Below are positions 10,490 to 23,590 of a stretch of 64,000 nucleotides of DNA, piece after piece. The position numbers and the translations under genes were made by a program. This DNA comes from Pyrus communis (taxonomy: Eukaryota; Streptophyta; Magnoliopsida; Rosales; Rosaceae). The notes under the pieces are model-generated. The model saw only the letters and a program-made list of their open reading frames with translations. It was not told the DNA's origin and did not search any database. Where the stretch lies: positions 10,700,997 through 10,764,996 of the forward strand of contig NC_084809.1 of the NCBI RefSeq assembly GCF_963583255.1, read 5' to 3'. Each line of letters starts with the position of its first letter. Within the stretch, counting starts at the first letter, position 1.

Positions 10490-11961
10490 TAATAAATATG
10501 TTGTCGTTTCTTTTTGTGTGACTAGGTTTTAAGAGGGACAGTACTTGCGTTCAGTCTTTATGAGTGCATTTCCATGTCTACTTATGTATAATTAATTAAC
10601 CAATATATATTCACTATCTAAATATCAAAATCGAATCGTTTAGTTTTTACAATTATCATCTAAAGATCTTTACAAAGGATGCGGTTCTATCTAAGGACAC
10701 ATTATGGACATATATCTTAGAATGGTAAAAAGAAAATGAATACTTCAATTACAATTCCATTCACCCTCGTCTCACCCCCGTCCACCCACCCTCGTCTCAC
10801 CACCCCGTTCCCCCACCCTCCCCACACCCACCACCACCGTACCCAGCCTCCTACACCCTGTCCACCCACCCTCGGCCCACCCACATCCCCCACCTCCACC
10901 GTACCCACGCTTGACTCTTTCGACTGCCTCACTGTTAGCTACTAATTAATATCACCAGAAAAAAATTCACACCTTTTAATGGATAATTAAGTTGGGAATA
11001 ATATTGATAATGTTAATGGTGAACCATACTGGATCTTTAAACTTTATCATAGTATCAAAGTGGGGATCAATTTACTGAGCTCAAATTTTGTTTCGTAAGT
11101 TAAGTTTTTGAAAACATACGATAGCTCCAACTTAAGAGCACTGAATGAAAGTTTGGGCCTTCATATAGATGCATTGACTCTAGTGAATGAATAATGGCCA
11201 GACTGTCGAAATGATTTGTTACCTTAACTAGTTTTTCATATGGGAATTAGTTTCTTGAGTGACTTTGTGTGGGGTCACTCATGAATGGTCAAGTTAGAAA
11301 TAAAGTCGCACATTAGAAATACAACAAAATAATACATATTATATAATTTATATGTGAAAGGTTACTACTAATATCACCGAACTTTTATGATAAATTTATG
11401 CACTTAGTAAAAAGTAAATAAAGAAAAGATCGTTTATATTGGTGATGAGTCATACCAAACCTAATAAAAAAACCTTAAGCTTTGTTGTTTGTACCAAAGC
11501 AATTTTCACTCGGTACAAATAAGGTTCAACTTAGCATTCGTGAACTCATTTGTTTAATGTACCCTTATAGTTAGTTTTAGTCACATACATGATGTGACAC
11601 GTTGGAAGATTATTAGCCTAACTAGCTTTGGAAATTTCCAGATTGAGGGTCACCAAAGTTGAATTAATTGTTATAACCTAATCACAGGCTGCAGTCAACG
11701 CCATCGAGGAGATGTGCCTCGACATTTACCAAGTTATTTAAATACATGCATGTCGCAATCATCAAGTTAATGTCCAAATTATTATCGTTAATCAGACTTA
11801 AATATACTAGCTTGTTACGATATTGTAGCAAGGACGCAGAGTATGCACGGCCTTAAATTTGTACTGCTAAGGAGTGTACCATTATATATCTGAAATTAAT
11901 TGAAGTACTAATCACAAGCCAAGAAAAGAAAATTGAAGTAGCAAGTAACCCGAAAAGATAG
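10490..11961. other. intergenic between SAUR copies
   Basis: The first 150 bases continue the duplicated segment (compare TACTTGCGTTCA near 10544 and 14359). A C-rich stretch lies at about 10765-10905. The last 220 bases are the upstream region of the second SAUR, with a TTATATATCTG TATA-like motif near 11882. Confidence 0.45.
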
Positions 11962-12309
11962 ATGAAAAGAGTACTTTGCTATTTGCTAATGGGGGTGAGA
12001 AGCAGCAAGTTGTTGAGCCAGTTGATCGGAGCTCAAGGACTGAAAAGACTGAAAAGCTCACTTTCAATGACACCAAAAGGTTATGTACCTGTTTGTGTTG
12101 GTGTGGATGGTAATACAAAGCGTTTCATGGTTCATACGACGTTGCTTCGCCATGCAAAGTTCTTGGAGCTGTTGTATAAGTCAGCGGAGGAATATGGGTT
12201 TTCTAATGATGGGGTTTTGAGGATTCCATATGAGGCCAGCGATTTTGAAGAGTATTGGATGATCAAAAGTTCTAAACCCAAGATTTACAAGGTTGAACCG
12301 TTTAATTAG
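11962..12309 (+). CDS. SAUR-family auxin-responsive protein, copy 2
   Basis: An intronless frame encodes 115 residues and begins MKRVLCYLLMGVRSSKLL. The SAUR core is intact: KGYVPVCVGVDGNTKRFMVH, TTLLRHAKFLELLYKSAEEY and VLRIPYEASDFEEYW. It is strongly similar along its whole length to the copy at 7727, with small indels such as an extra Lys-Pro near the C-terminus. As in copy 1, the predicted role is in auxin-linked cell expansion. A run of about 22 T residues follows the stop codon. It is the intact partner of the tandem duplication, and nothing suggests loss of function in either copy. Confidence 0.88.
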   Translation: MKRVLCYLLMGVRSSKLLSQLIGAQGLKRLKSSLSMTPKGYVPVCVGVDGNTKRFMVHTTLLRHAKFLELLYKSAEEYGFSNDGVLRIPYEASDFEEYWMIKSSKPKIYKVEPFN

Positions 12310-12934
12310 TCTTTTTTTTTTTTTTTTTTTTTGGGTGAGAATTAGTCGTGCGTTTTCCAATACATTGCTTGATGTAATTATTTAAAAAATTGGTTTTATT
12401 TGTTATGTATTTTCACTGCTAACTAATGTCTTAGTTAAGGGATTTAATATGCTGATGTCCATTTGCATTGTTCTTCTGGCCTTGTGAAATGAAAATTATG
12501 CGCAACCTTTTTCATTGTGATGACTGTTTTGTATTTTATTTTGTGATTTTTTTAAAAAGTAATGCTATTTACAGACACAAAACTGGTCTCATTGTTGACA
12601 GACTCTCTAATATAAGTGGGTTGCACATACAATAACAGGGTCCACTTCCATATGACATTGCATTTTGATGTACATTACCTAGCTTCTAATTGTATAAAAC
12701 TGTGGCCAAACCGGATTGATTTTGATTTCCGATTCACTTGTGTTATAGCCTTATCTAAAGATTCATATAACAAGCAAACCAAACCAGTTTGAAAAGAAAT
12801 AAAATAACTGAACAAGCCAAATTTAAGCATATCTATATTCAGTTCAACTCAACTTGTTTACAGGTCTACCCATAGATTAGTTTCTCTGGGGCTTGGGCAT
12901 TTCGCCAAGTGCCATGTCTCTTAAGGTACAAGTC
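12310..12934. other. 3' flank of SAUR copy 2
   Basis: The poly-T run and the sequence up to about 12500 align with the flank of copy 1. A fragment starting AGTAATGCTATTTACAGACA near 12559 resembles the end of the MITE at 10179. No gene is seen. Confidence 0.4.
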
Positions 12935-13032
12935 ATTGTTTATATTTCTCGATTATGCGTGTCATATTTGCTGAAAGACCATGCTAATCTTCTCCGTATC
13001 ATTCCAGTTTTATAGGATGTCCCGGAAGGGAC
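12935..13032 (-). pseudogene. U6 snRNA-like pseudogene
   Basis: Read on the minus strand from 13032, the sequence follows plant U6 snRNA: GTCCCTTCCGGGACATCC, then AAACTGGAATGATAC, then GGAGAAGATTAGCATGG, then a diverged centre, then GACACGCATAATCGAGAAAT. The order and spacing of these blocks match U6 over about 98 bases. The invariant ACAGAGA box is altered to ACGGAGA and the region after GCATGG is diverged, so it is probably not functional. A TATA-like CTATAAATA lies just upstream (13039-13048 on the plus strand) but closer than usual, and I see no upstream sequence element. It may be a retroposed or decayed duplicate copy. Confidence 0.78.
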
Positions 13033-15318
13033 AAGCCACTATTTATAGATTGTTGACCTGTTTCGCCATGGTCATTAACTATTTCGCTTCCTTAATTTAC
13101 AACAATACTGCTTTAGCTTTCTCTTTGACTTCCTTTTTAGCCCGTGTATCGTCGGTTGCATGAATTCAACATTTTACAAACGATGCCTGCTTATCACAAA
13201 TGTTTTTTTCGTAATGCTCACCTTTTGTCGACCCTTCAGACATATTAGCTTCTTAAGTTATAAACCTCGCAATATAAACCTTGCATAACATCTTCCAATA
13301 TATCCTAATGAATCCACGTTAAGTGATTCATTTATGTACTCTTCCTAAATTGTTTGATAAGATACTATTTACAGTAATATATGCTAACTTGGACAATTAT
13401 TGAATTTTTGTTTCTGGTTTCCTTGATGTTCATTTACAAAAGAAATGAGCTTTGGAAAGACTTCATCATGGACTACTGCAAAGGGTTAAAGATATGTAAT
13501 TTTTTGGCATTCCACTTCTAAAGTTACCTGATGCACAGACCCTAAGAACCTGTTTTAATATTGTTTGCAATTGTTGGAATGACAACAAGCCTTGCAGGAC
13601 ATGTATTTTTTATGTTTCATGCACAAATAAAATATATGTGAACTACATGGTGCTTCTGTTTCTGATGCAAAGACACTATATTTTGTCATCGTAACTTTTG
13701 TTAACATAAACTTCCAGATACGCCATTCTGATTGTATATTGGCTCTTGATGTCAACTTAATAGAATGTCAATGCAAATTGAACTACTTATTTTATTGCAT
13801 GGATTCACCTATCTCTTAGTTTTTCATTTGTTTGGAGATGAATGTGTTAATTTGTAGTTTTGTAGGTATTACTTAAATGCAATTGTGTTGTTGTAGTCTT
13901 TTGAGTTAATTTTTCTGTGGATATTATTTATGGTTGTTGCCAATTATAGTTTGAAAACCCACAGCACAGCGTGGACAATTATTCTACTATAGTACTAAAC
14001 TGTATCGAGCGTAAGAACTTAGCAACGTATTTTACTTGTTGGAATACATTCATGAGATGGTCGAAACGTGTGCATGAAAATTATTGTAACAACGATTTGT
14101 TGGAACATGATTTTCTACTGTAGAACAGGTAAACATGTAATTGTCTAATGAACTAATTAATTACTGAAAACAAAGTTTCATTTGATTATGGAGGATATGG
14201 AGCTTATTACAACAAAGAGAGGATATCAACTTATATATTTATTATATAGCTCTTGACCTAGCCTATTGTTATTATGATGTAGTAAATAAAAAACAATTCT
14301 TTTATTAATAAACTCATTGTTCTTTCTTATGTGTGACGGGTTTTTATGATGGACAATACTTGCGTTCACTTTGTGGATATATTTTTTTGTCCACTCAATT
14401 GTGATGAACGTATTTTCGTCGTATAATTGTCATAATTAGGATAGTTGGTGTTAATATTTATCAATTAATCATCATCTATAAGGGATCACTCGAGTTTGAG
14501 AAAATTTAGTCATTTATCATATGCATCAAATAATTAAACAGTTCATTCTACGAAGTGAATAGCTAAACGATGTATGATTTTATTGACTTTTTGCTGAAAT
14601 ATATTTTATTATGATAAAAAACAATCAACAATTATGATTACATTATACGGGAAAAATACGTTGATCACAACTAAGCAAACAAGGTGCACTCCTGGATACT
14701 TCTCCCTAGCATTACCCTTCTACAAATAGTATGCAAAAATGATAAGGATACCATTCAACTACAGTAACCATTGATCTCTTTCTTCACATTTTATTTTATT
14801 TTTACTCAACTCAAGTAAATCCAGTAGAAGTATACCGATTCTGATTCGTATTGAACACGATAGACGTGTTAGATCCGTTGATCTGAGTATGATCCAAATT
14901 CAACAGTTGGACTAGCTATTTACGAGTCTAATCTACACAAATTTCAGTAGACCAACAAGCTTTTGGCAATTGCTGAGGATACCATTCAACTGAAGTATCC
15001 ATTGATCCGCATACAAAAGAATATCACTAAGCTGACTTTCAACTCTTCTAAACTTCCACCATAAAGTAACAAGTATATTGTTTCCTTTACAGCAATGTAC
15101 ATTGGTCACATTTTATTCCTCTTTTCATTAACTAGAACAAGCACGCACAAAGACGGCTGCAACATTCTTCGGAAGAGCAAGCAGGATGAAGGTTTGCTCT
15201 GGAGCAGACCACCATGATGTAAAAACTCGTATGGATTCAACGTGCAACTTTCTGTAATGCTGTACATCTAATCACTCGATATAGCCGTGTATGGCAACAA
15301 AAGAGAAGATTTAAAAGC
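13033..15318. other. intergenic between SAUR block and RLT3-like gene
   Basis: The segment near 14195-14420 aligns with the flank of SAUR copy 1 and marks the right side of the duplication. A roughly 33-base direct repeat containing GGATACCATTCAACT and CCATTGATC occurs at about 14744 and 14975. The last few hundred bases should include the 3'UTR of the minus-strand gene. No coding sequence is supported. Confidence 0.45.
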
Positions 15319-18300
15319 CTAGTTTCGTCCAAAGTACCACGATTTCAAAGCCTGCAACGATTTCACTGGTCTGGCAGTGGCTGTCTTAGGGCAAGTACAA
15401 TGGATACATAAATGCTCCTCAATCTGTCAAAAAAATGCGGGATTGAATTCGCATTATCTCCTAAAAAAAGGTAGGGCTATTGCTTCGAAGCTTGCTTCCC
15501 TGGAGTGCAAATAAGCTTCTTAGAGGACGGAAATTTCAATGTATAAACAATTAAGAAGTCATTAACGAGTCAAGCACCAATCTGCTATATATTCATAAGT
15601 TACCTCGGATACTAATTTCGTTCCTTTTCTCAGAATGGGCTCTTTCCAAGTACGGAGAAATTAAGGCATCCAGTTTCACCAACCAAAGTGCAACTGAAGA
15701 TGTTGTGTGGGGAATACATGCAAATGATGCAATGAGTTCTTCAGTAAAATTATAAGAACCATGCACAATATTGCCTTCATACAGGCGGTCCTCATTGATG
15801 GCGCCAACAAAATCCGCAAGAACCTGCACGTACAAACAATAAAGAAGCTCATGGTTCGGACTAAATAATAGACAAAGATATATAATGTTGAAAAGTGAAG
15901 GATACGAAACCTGTAAAAGCTCAGCCAAAGTTGAGGTACGTCTAAGCCGTTTCACCCATAGCTTATGAGCAGATTTTTTCCAAGCACCCAACAAAGCATC
16001 TTCAGGCATGACTGACTGCACGAAGCAGAGGGAGGTGAAGATCAGCAAAGCATAGAAAATACTTTAAAAGATTTGGGGCGTCTATAAATGTCTTCAATAT
16101 ACAATCCACAAAACATGTTGTAAGCATCAGACAATCAATATTTCAGGGCCAAAACCCACCAAAGAATAACCCCATTATTATTTGTGGGTTAGCTACCAGA
16201 GGCCCAAACAAACCAGAGTGGGCAGGAAGATACTATTTGATCATTCCGCTCCATTAGAGCGGTATACATCTTCCTCAGTTGCTTCTCAGTAACACATGCT
16301 AAATTACTATTTTGGACTTGTTTCCCTGCCATCCCTTCACATAAAATCTTATTGCACTTTAGCGAAGAAGTAATCAGATTTTGTCTTTTCTTTTCAAAGA
16401 AAAGCTATTGGATTAGATTGCACAAAAAATCTGAAAAGTCACATTCTAATTATCCAGGCCATATTCCTCGATTGACCATCAAATGAAGTCTTATTTTCCT
16501 CCTGTCTAGGAATTAGCTTCAAATCTTCTTAACTCAAGGACATTTTCATTTCTCGACTACAACAACCATATATCAGAAAATGCAAAGCTAAAATCCAAAT
16601 GACAGATTACCTCAATTGCATGCATTGCAGCTTTTAGTGATTGAATCTGTGATGAGAGGACCTTATGCTTAGGAAAAGTATCACTTGCTTCTTTCTCCTT
16701 ACAAGTGGCTACATGTATGGCATACCTTTCTTCCAGATCAAAATGAAGTTCAAATGTTGTATGGCAAATCCTGCAGTGCTTCTCATCTTTCCAGTACAAA
16801 TCATGACAACTTTCACATCTATGAAGTGTATCAAAATAGGATCGTTTACCAAGTTTAACAGCATTAAGTTCTAGGTAAAAGAAATTCCATAACCATGAAT
16901 CAAATGCTTGGATCCGTTTCCATTTCTGTTTCTGTTCTTCTCCCTTTTTTGTAACTTCAAGAACCACAGCTCCAGATGAAGGTGGAGAACCATTCACAGT
17001 TCCAGATAAGTTGTCTACTTCAGATACTGGTGAATAAGTGTCTTCTCTAACATTATCCGGCTTAGATTGATCAGACTGTGCTAAGTTGTCAATTCTATCA
17101 CTAGTTACCATTCTACTTGACATTGCCTGGCAAAGAAACGCTATCCGTTTCTCCACAGATTCGATAAGAAGGGCCTCTCGTTTACCCCTGTCATCCAAAA
17201 CTGACAATAAGGCATACAAAGCCTGCATTCGGTTTAACCAAGAAGTGAACATTAGAACTTATACAAGGTCAACCAACATGTACTATAATCACATTGACCG
17301 TATAACAAAAGTTAAGGAGAGTACCTCTTCAGTATCAATAACTTCCCAGTGACCATCTTCTGAAGATTCAAAGTAAACCCTTCTATGGCCTGGGTCATAT
17401 GCATTACAAGGGCCCAAGAAAAGCCAGTATCTATTGTATCTACGATCAGAACCCAAAAACACAGATTGCATTGGGTGTACGTCAAACTGCACATCTTTTT
17501 CTTTCCCATTTTTTCCTTTTGTAGAGAATCTCTCATCAGAAAACTTTGAGATTGTTGCTGAAGAATCTAGCGGGTGAAACTTTAATGTACTATCTTCTTT
17601 TGCACCACCCATATGTCCTGCATGGACCCAGGTTGACCTTGGATCACTATGTTGTTTAGCAGATAGCCTCTTAATTTTTGCTCCTGAACCACAATGAAGG
17701 CTGCTAAGAGTGCATTCAGCAACAGCATTTGTAGGATCCTATAAAGAATAAGCACACTATAGTTAGAATACTCGATTAGAAGAAAAATGAGGACAAGATT
17801 CATCTGTGGAAAATTACTAAAATGCCCTGCAAAACTATAGTTACAATTGAAGCACGTTTAAGAACAGAGTGGGGAAACACATGGTACATAACAAAAGCAA
17901 AAGACAACATGAAGCTAGAAATTTCTTTTTTTCTTTTTTTTTCCTTTTCTTTTTTGGGATAAGCTTAAGAAGCTAGCACTAATGACCCGTCAACATTTCT
18001 TTCAATATTCAAATAATATTTATTGTCCAACAATTGTAAATCTACGGTAGTTTGCACCATCAGATAATATAATCTTACGAAGGCCAGCACAAGTTTCATT
18101 TAATAGGTTGCAGGGGGGAAAGAAATGAAAACAAAGAAAATACTTCAATATCAATTCCAAGATTCTGTACATTACCTCAATCCTGAAACTGGATCCTGCA
18201 TGAAGAAGATCAATTAGAGCCACAAGTGCGTTCAACTTTTCTTCAATGCTTAAATCTGAATATTCGCCTTCCATCAGTCCTAACAACCATACTTCGCCTG

Positions 18301-21300
18301 GATGACTCTCATCAATTTCAGTGTGTACTGTCAGCACATTATCTTTACTTCTACCATTGCTCGTATAAGTCAGTTTCCTAATTCTGGAATTTCTTGAATT
18401 CCACCCAGAATCATCATCACTGCTGCATGTACCACTGTCACCAAGCTCATCATCAACTGCTCCAGAGTCTTCAGTATCTGATTGGGATTCCTCAATCTCC
18501 TTTTTGGAAGAATTAATACGGACACGATATGTGGATGATGAAATTTTCTCAAATAATGTAATATCACTTGAAAGAGTTGAACAAATCAAAGACTCTAGTT
18601 CCTCTATTCCGCTGGAGAGGTTCAATTCAGAAATCTTCAAAAAAAAAAAAAAAACAAAGTCCATCAACTAATTCAAGTGGCATGATGTGCTTGCTTGTTA
18701 TCAACTTAAAGATTAAAACATGAGAGGTTAAGATAACAACATGTTTAACAAACTTACCTGTAATGACTTTGCCAACTCAGAAATTTTCAACCCATGAATT
18801 CCTTGCTCTAGCAGAACTCTAAACAATTCGCCCTTCAAAGTGCCAGGACGTAAACCATATGTCACCATAAGGCCCATTTCCTAGATAACAGAAGATTAAA
18901 TTTCAAAATCCTTAGATAACAGAAGAATAAATTTCAAAATCCAAATTTCACATGTATAGATAGATTATGGGACAAAAGATAAAACTTATTAACAGTATAA
19001 CATAAAACCAACACATGGAAGAAAATAAAACCTCCATGGCATTTGTAAACATAATAACAAATGCGGAGACAAGAGGAGGCAAATAAAAAATATGCTCAAT
19101 GAATGCTATTAAGAAGCACACTATAAGAAACTATTTCCTTTTCCATTGTTATATGTAAAACCTGAAATTCTAAATTTGGCCCTTCAGTGTGACAATTGAC
19201 TCTCTAACTAGGACTCTAGGTCAAGTTAAAAGGAAATTTTCTTGGTAATGACAGATATTAAATGACTATTGCCACTATGGTTTTGAACCCTCAAGGATTT
19301 TAGTAATAAACACATATTGTCACATCCATAGCACCTATCTTGTAGAACATATGTACTGATAATAAATACATATTAGTTAAGTCAACTATGGTAGTTAAAT
19401 AATTTCAAAAACCTTGCTAAGGGCGTCCCTTCGCATTGCACCTTGCTTTGAACCAAAACCAGCCGCAATTAGTACTTGACGCAGTATTTCTGTCCATGTT
19501 AAAGGGTTTAGAGATCTCTTCCAGAATTCCAGAGTGGATTCTTGGTTTTCAACCTGCCAAATCATTTGATAAATATGAGTTGTTGAGTACTTGAATTCCA
19601 TTAAATTGGAAATAACAATTAGTTTAAGAGATCTAAAGAGCTTGACAAAAATTATATCTGATATACCACAAAGAGCAGGTGGATCTTCTAAAAGTGCATG
19701 TGGCTGGAATATTAATAGTTGATTATGGTTTTGTCCAGAAATTTTATTTTTTAATAGGACGAATAAACGTCTACTGAAAAGGCAAGTAAATTACAATCAA
19801 GGACGGTAGTCCATCTATGCTTAAACATTCATAACAGAAAAAGTACAAGAAAACCAGTATCATGAGGTCCTGCCCTATCATATAACAACTATCATGACAA
19901 ATTTCACATTGTTGGCATGCGGTGGCATGTACGTACCCAAATAAAATGCACATGACATTAACGTAAATCAAATGATACATCTGGAATTTGGACCAATATA
20001 CTGTTTTTTGTAACTCACTGAGTGGATAAATGCAAGAAAATTGCATGATTTGCTCAAATGAGGTATGGATCCACAGAAAAGCTCCGCTTCAACATTAGTT
20101 AGAAAAAGCTTCAGAAGGGCCACATGAATTTTTCCAAGTAGCATGGAATCCTGAAAGGCATGGACAAAAGAAAGAAGTTGAGCAAGTGGAAGACACAATA
20201 TAAATCTGATGTTAGATCAAAGATCAGATATAACCTTGTCATGAAATGCTTGAGCAAGCTCGTCAATAGTGAAGGAGCTTATATCCACCATAACGGCAAA
20301 AGTGTAAAGGAAATGGAAAACCTGCCCAGGAAAGTCAATCCAGAATATATATTAGTAAATAATTCATCAAAATCTACCAAACTGAATTCATGGCCCCTGG
20401 ACTCATCTACTAATAAACCCAACAAAAAACAACAGCAACGAACTAGAGTAGAGCTTTAACACACTCCAAAAGGAAAAATAAATTAGCATATCTCCATAAT
20501 TTAACACAAATTTACTAGTCATGCTGATCACTTGAGAAAAAAAAAAAGCTAATTAACCATACACCTTTAAGACATCTTATTTCAAAGTGACAAGACCTGC
20601 AAATAGAGGTTAAGAAAAGAATAGGAGTCATCCAAGCAGGATGTCTGAAGACATAAGTTGAAAGACAAATCAACCACTCGCTCCAACACATAACAATGGC
20701 AGCTTAGTAATATTGTGTTGTGAACTGAATGAAGGGCAACACTCTCTAATAACATTCTTAGATCTTGGCAACCTATAAAGATGGGACGAAAGAGAAAGAA
20801 TGCTTTAAGACCATATTTATTAGTATTTATCTCAAGCCAAAAGACCAAGAATCCCAAAAACTAAGAAATGGTTATGTGCTATCACAACTTCACTCCAAAG
20901 AATATAGGGGAGGTAAATACTGACAAGTCAGAAAATTCTCTCCTTTCTCCCCACCCCAGCCCTTCACAAAGACGTGTTCGCAAGAAGTTTTGTTCACTAG
21001 CGCCATAACCAGTATCTAAAAGTCAAATGCATGAAAGAGATGTTAAATATGGCTCGCTCATTTACATCTAAACCATTTAAACTAAACCTAATTCTCTACA
21101 AGCATGATAGAATAAGAGGAAAATCCTTTCACAAAATGATTTTAAGTGTTGTTTAGAAATTGTAGAAAACAGACCCCTGAAACATCATTCTGAATAAAAA
21201 AGAAACTAAAGTGTGACAACATGCTATAAATTCCAACAGATGAAATGTATGACATCTTTCACATACAACGTAACCTGTGTTTGTGAAAGGACTCAACAGG

Positions 21301-23549
21301 ATCAAGTTGCAAGCAGTTTGCCATTTATGTACCTTGAACAGTTTCTTGACAATCTCTGGAGAAGAATCCCAAGGTTGCATATCAAATGGCAGCTTCATCT
21401 TCACAGAATTTGGAGGAAACTTGGCCAGTAAATCTGAAATTACAGAAACTTCTTATTTGCAGCTCAAAATACTATACATGCACACATGTATTATACAGCA
21501 TTCCATTTTAGAGTGGAAAATTTGTTCAATTTTTCCTTCAAACCAACCTGTGCAGAGTGAACATGCATGACCTCCATTAGTAAAATGATACGAGCACCCC
21601 AGTGAATTTGGTCTTGCTTGTAATTCTCTTTGCTCCAGCTCTTCATCATCCACAAGCATTGCAATCTTATCCGAGTGTTCTTGGGAACCTGTTCCTTCCA
21701 AAGCAAGTTCACATTTTTCATTGCCTGGAAACTTCTGATTCTCATTGTTAGCTTCCATCTGGAATCCAAAGGAAAAATGGCTGTTATCAAAGCTGCTAAC
21801 TTGAACCACATATTTGCAATAACAACTTTTTACTTGCCTCTCTTCTTTTGGCTAAACGCTTCCTCTTTTCTTGTAACTTATGTTGTACCCTTCCCTGTTT
21901 CTGAAAAGGCAACAAACTGTCAGAAAACTTTCTATAAGTAACCACTAAGTTCGATCTCTAAGATGATCATTTCAAAATACTTGCTCAAATATCTACAAGC
22001 AACAGGCTACATGACTTACACGAACACATTTTTTTGGTTGCAATCTTCTGTTCCGAGTTACTGGTTTTCGCGATACAGAAGTTTGAATTAGTGATACACC
22101 AGCAACTTCACCATTGGCCAAACCCATTTCAATAGGAAAATCTCCAGCATTAGGATTGGTTGCCTGCCAGACCGTCATCAAACCTTTCCCAACACCATGT
22201 TTTTGTACTGGAGCACTCTTGTTGCAATCCTGATTATTCATCATAAAACCTTTCCCAACACCATGTTTTTTCACTGGAGCACTCTTGTTGCAATCCTGAT
22301 GATTAATTACAGCATGCTCGATAACCTAATAAAAGTTAAAGGGGTAAGAATATAAGTGGGACTGGTTATGGTGACTTAAATAGAAACAAGAAATTATGAA
22401 AAATAATGGCAGCAAAACAATTACCTTTCTCCTTTTAGTATCTCTGTTGTTCTCTTTGCAAGAAGAAGGAAAATCTGGGGAATCTAAATGGAAATTAGAA
22501 TGTGAGCAAAACCTTCTTAAAGTATGTATCACAGTAAGAGAAAAACTCTACAATTAGGAAAATAACATCACAAGGAACAGAGAGGAGAAAAGTTTTCAAA
22601 CGGCTACCGCAACACCAATAAGAATTACTCGGTGAAAAATAACACAAGCAAACTACCAAAACAGTCTTATTCTGAATGACATTACAAATTACTAAACAAT
22701 CATATGTCAAAGAATGTTCTCATCAATTATCGAAAACACTAAAAACAAAAAATTTGTAACAGATGCATAGTTTACTTTTTAAAGAAATGGAAAGTAGAAC
22801 ACATCTCAGATAGAAAAAAATGTGAAACAGAAATTATTCATTTTGCCAATGATTTCTCAGTTCATACCTGGAGAATGGCAAAGTGCCCCAGAGGGAAGAA
22901 GGTCAAATTCCACACCAAGCGGAGGACCATCCTTACGGAACACCTTCTTGAGAATGTAGTCTGGAGTTAACAATTCCTGAACATGATTCCATTTCATTCT
23001 TTCCTTCTTGTTAAACAAACTTGTTTTCATGTATCTCAACGAGGAAGAAGCTTCGGTTTTTGAGCGGCCGTGTTTAACTATCCTTGTATCACCAGCTCCC
23101 AACTCACTGGTCCTATTTCCTCGTTTCTCTCTCCTCCTCTTCTCGACAAACCAACCTCGAACCTGCTTGTAAGTCAATCCGAAAGCAGCAGCATGGCATT
23201 CCATTGCCGTTCGTGACGGATACTTTTCCTCTGTAAAAACATTAAAATATAAATAAACAAAAAAACCATAAGTATCGGGTTTAATTCTCTTGTGGTGAAC
23301 ACTAACAGTGCGCTATCATTCCGCAGAATCTATGGCACACCAACAATCCTAAATTGCTTCAATAATTGCCCTGCGCAACTACTTCCTGATCGGTTTTGAA
23401 AATCCACAAACCAAAAGATTGGCAATTGTATGTTCCAAATTTGAAACTCCACATCAATAAACACAATTCTAAAATGCTAATTTCAATTAAACAGTCAATT
23501 GGGTAACTCAATTTTGAACCCACTTGAGATACAGAGCAATAATAGCCAA

Positions 23550-23590
<41 letters not shown>

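Noticed and set aside
10736..10945. Pro/Thr/His-rich frame that looks like a cell-wall protein
   Set aside because: Produced by a C-rich low-complexity tract; open in the antisense as Gly/Trp-rich too. No signal peptide.
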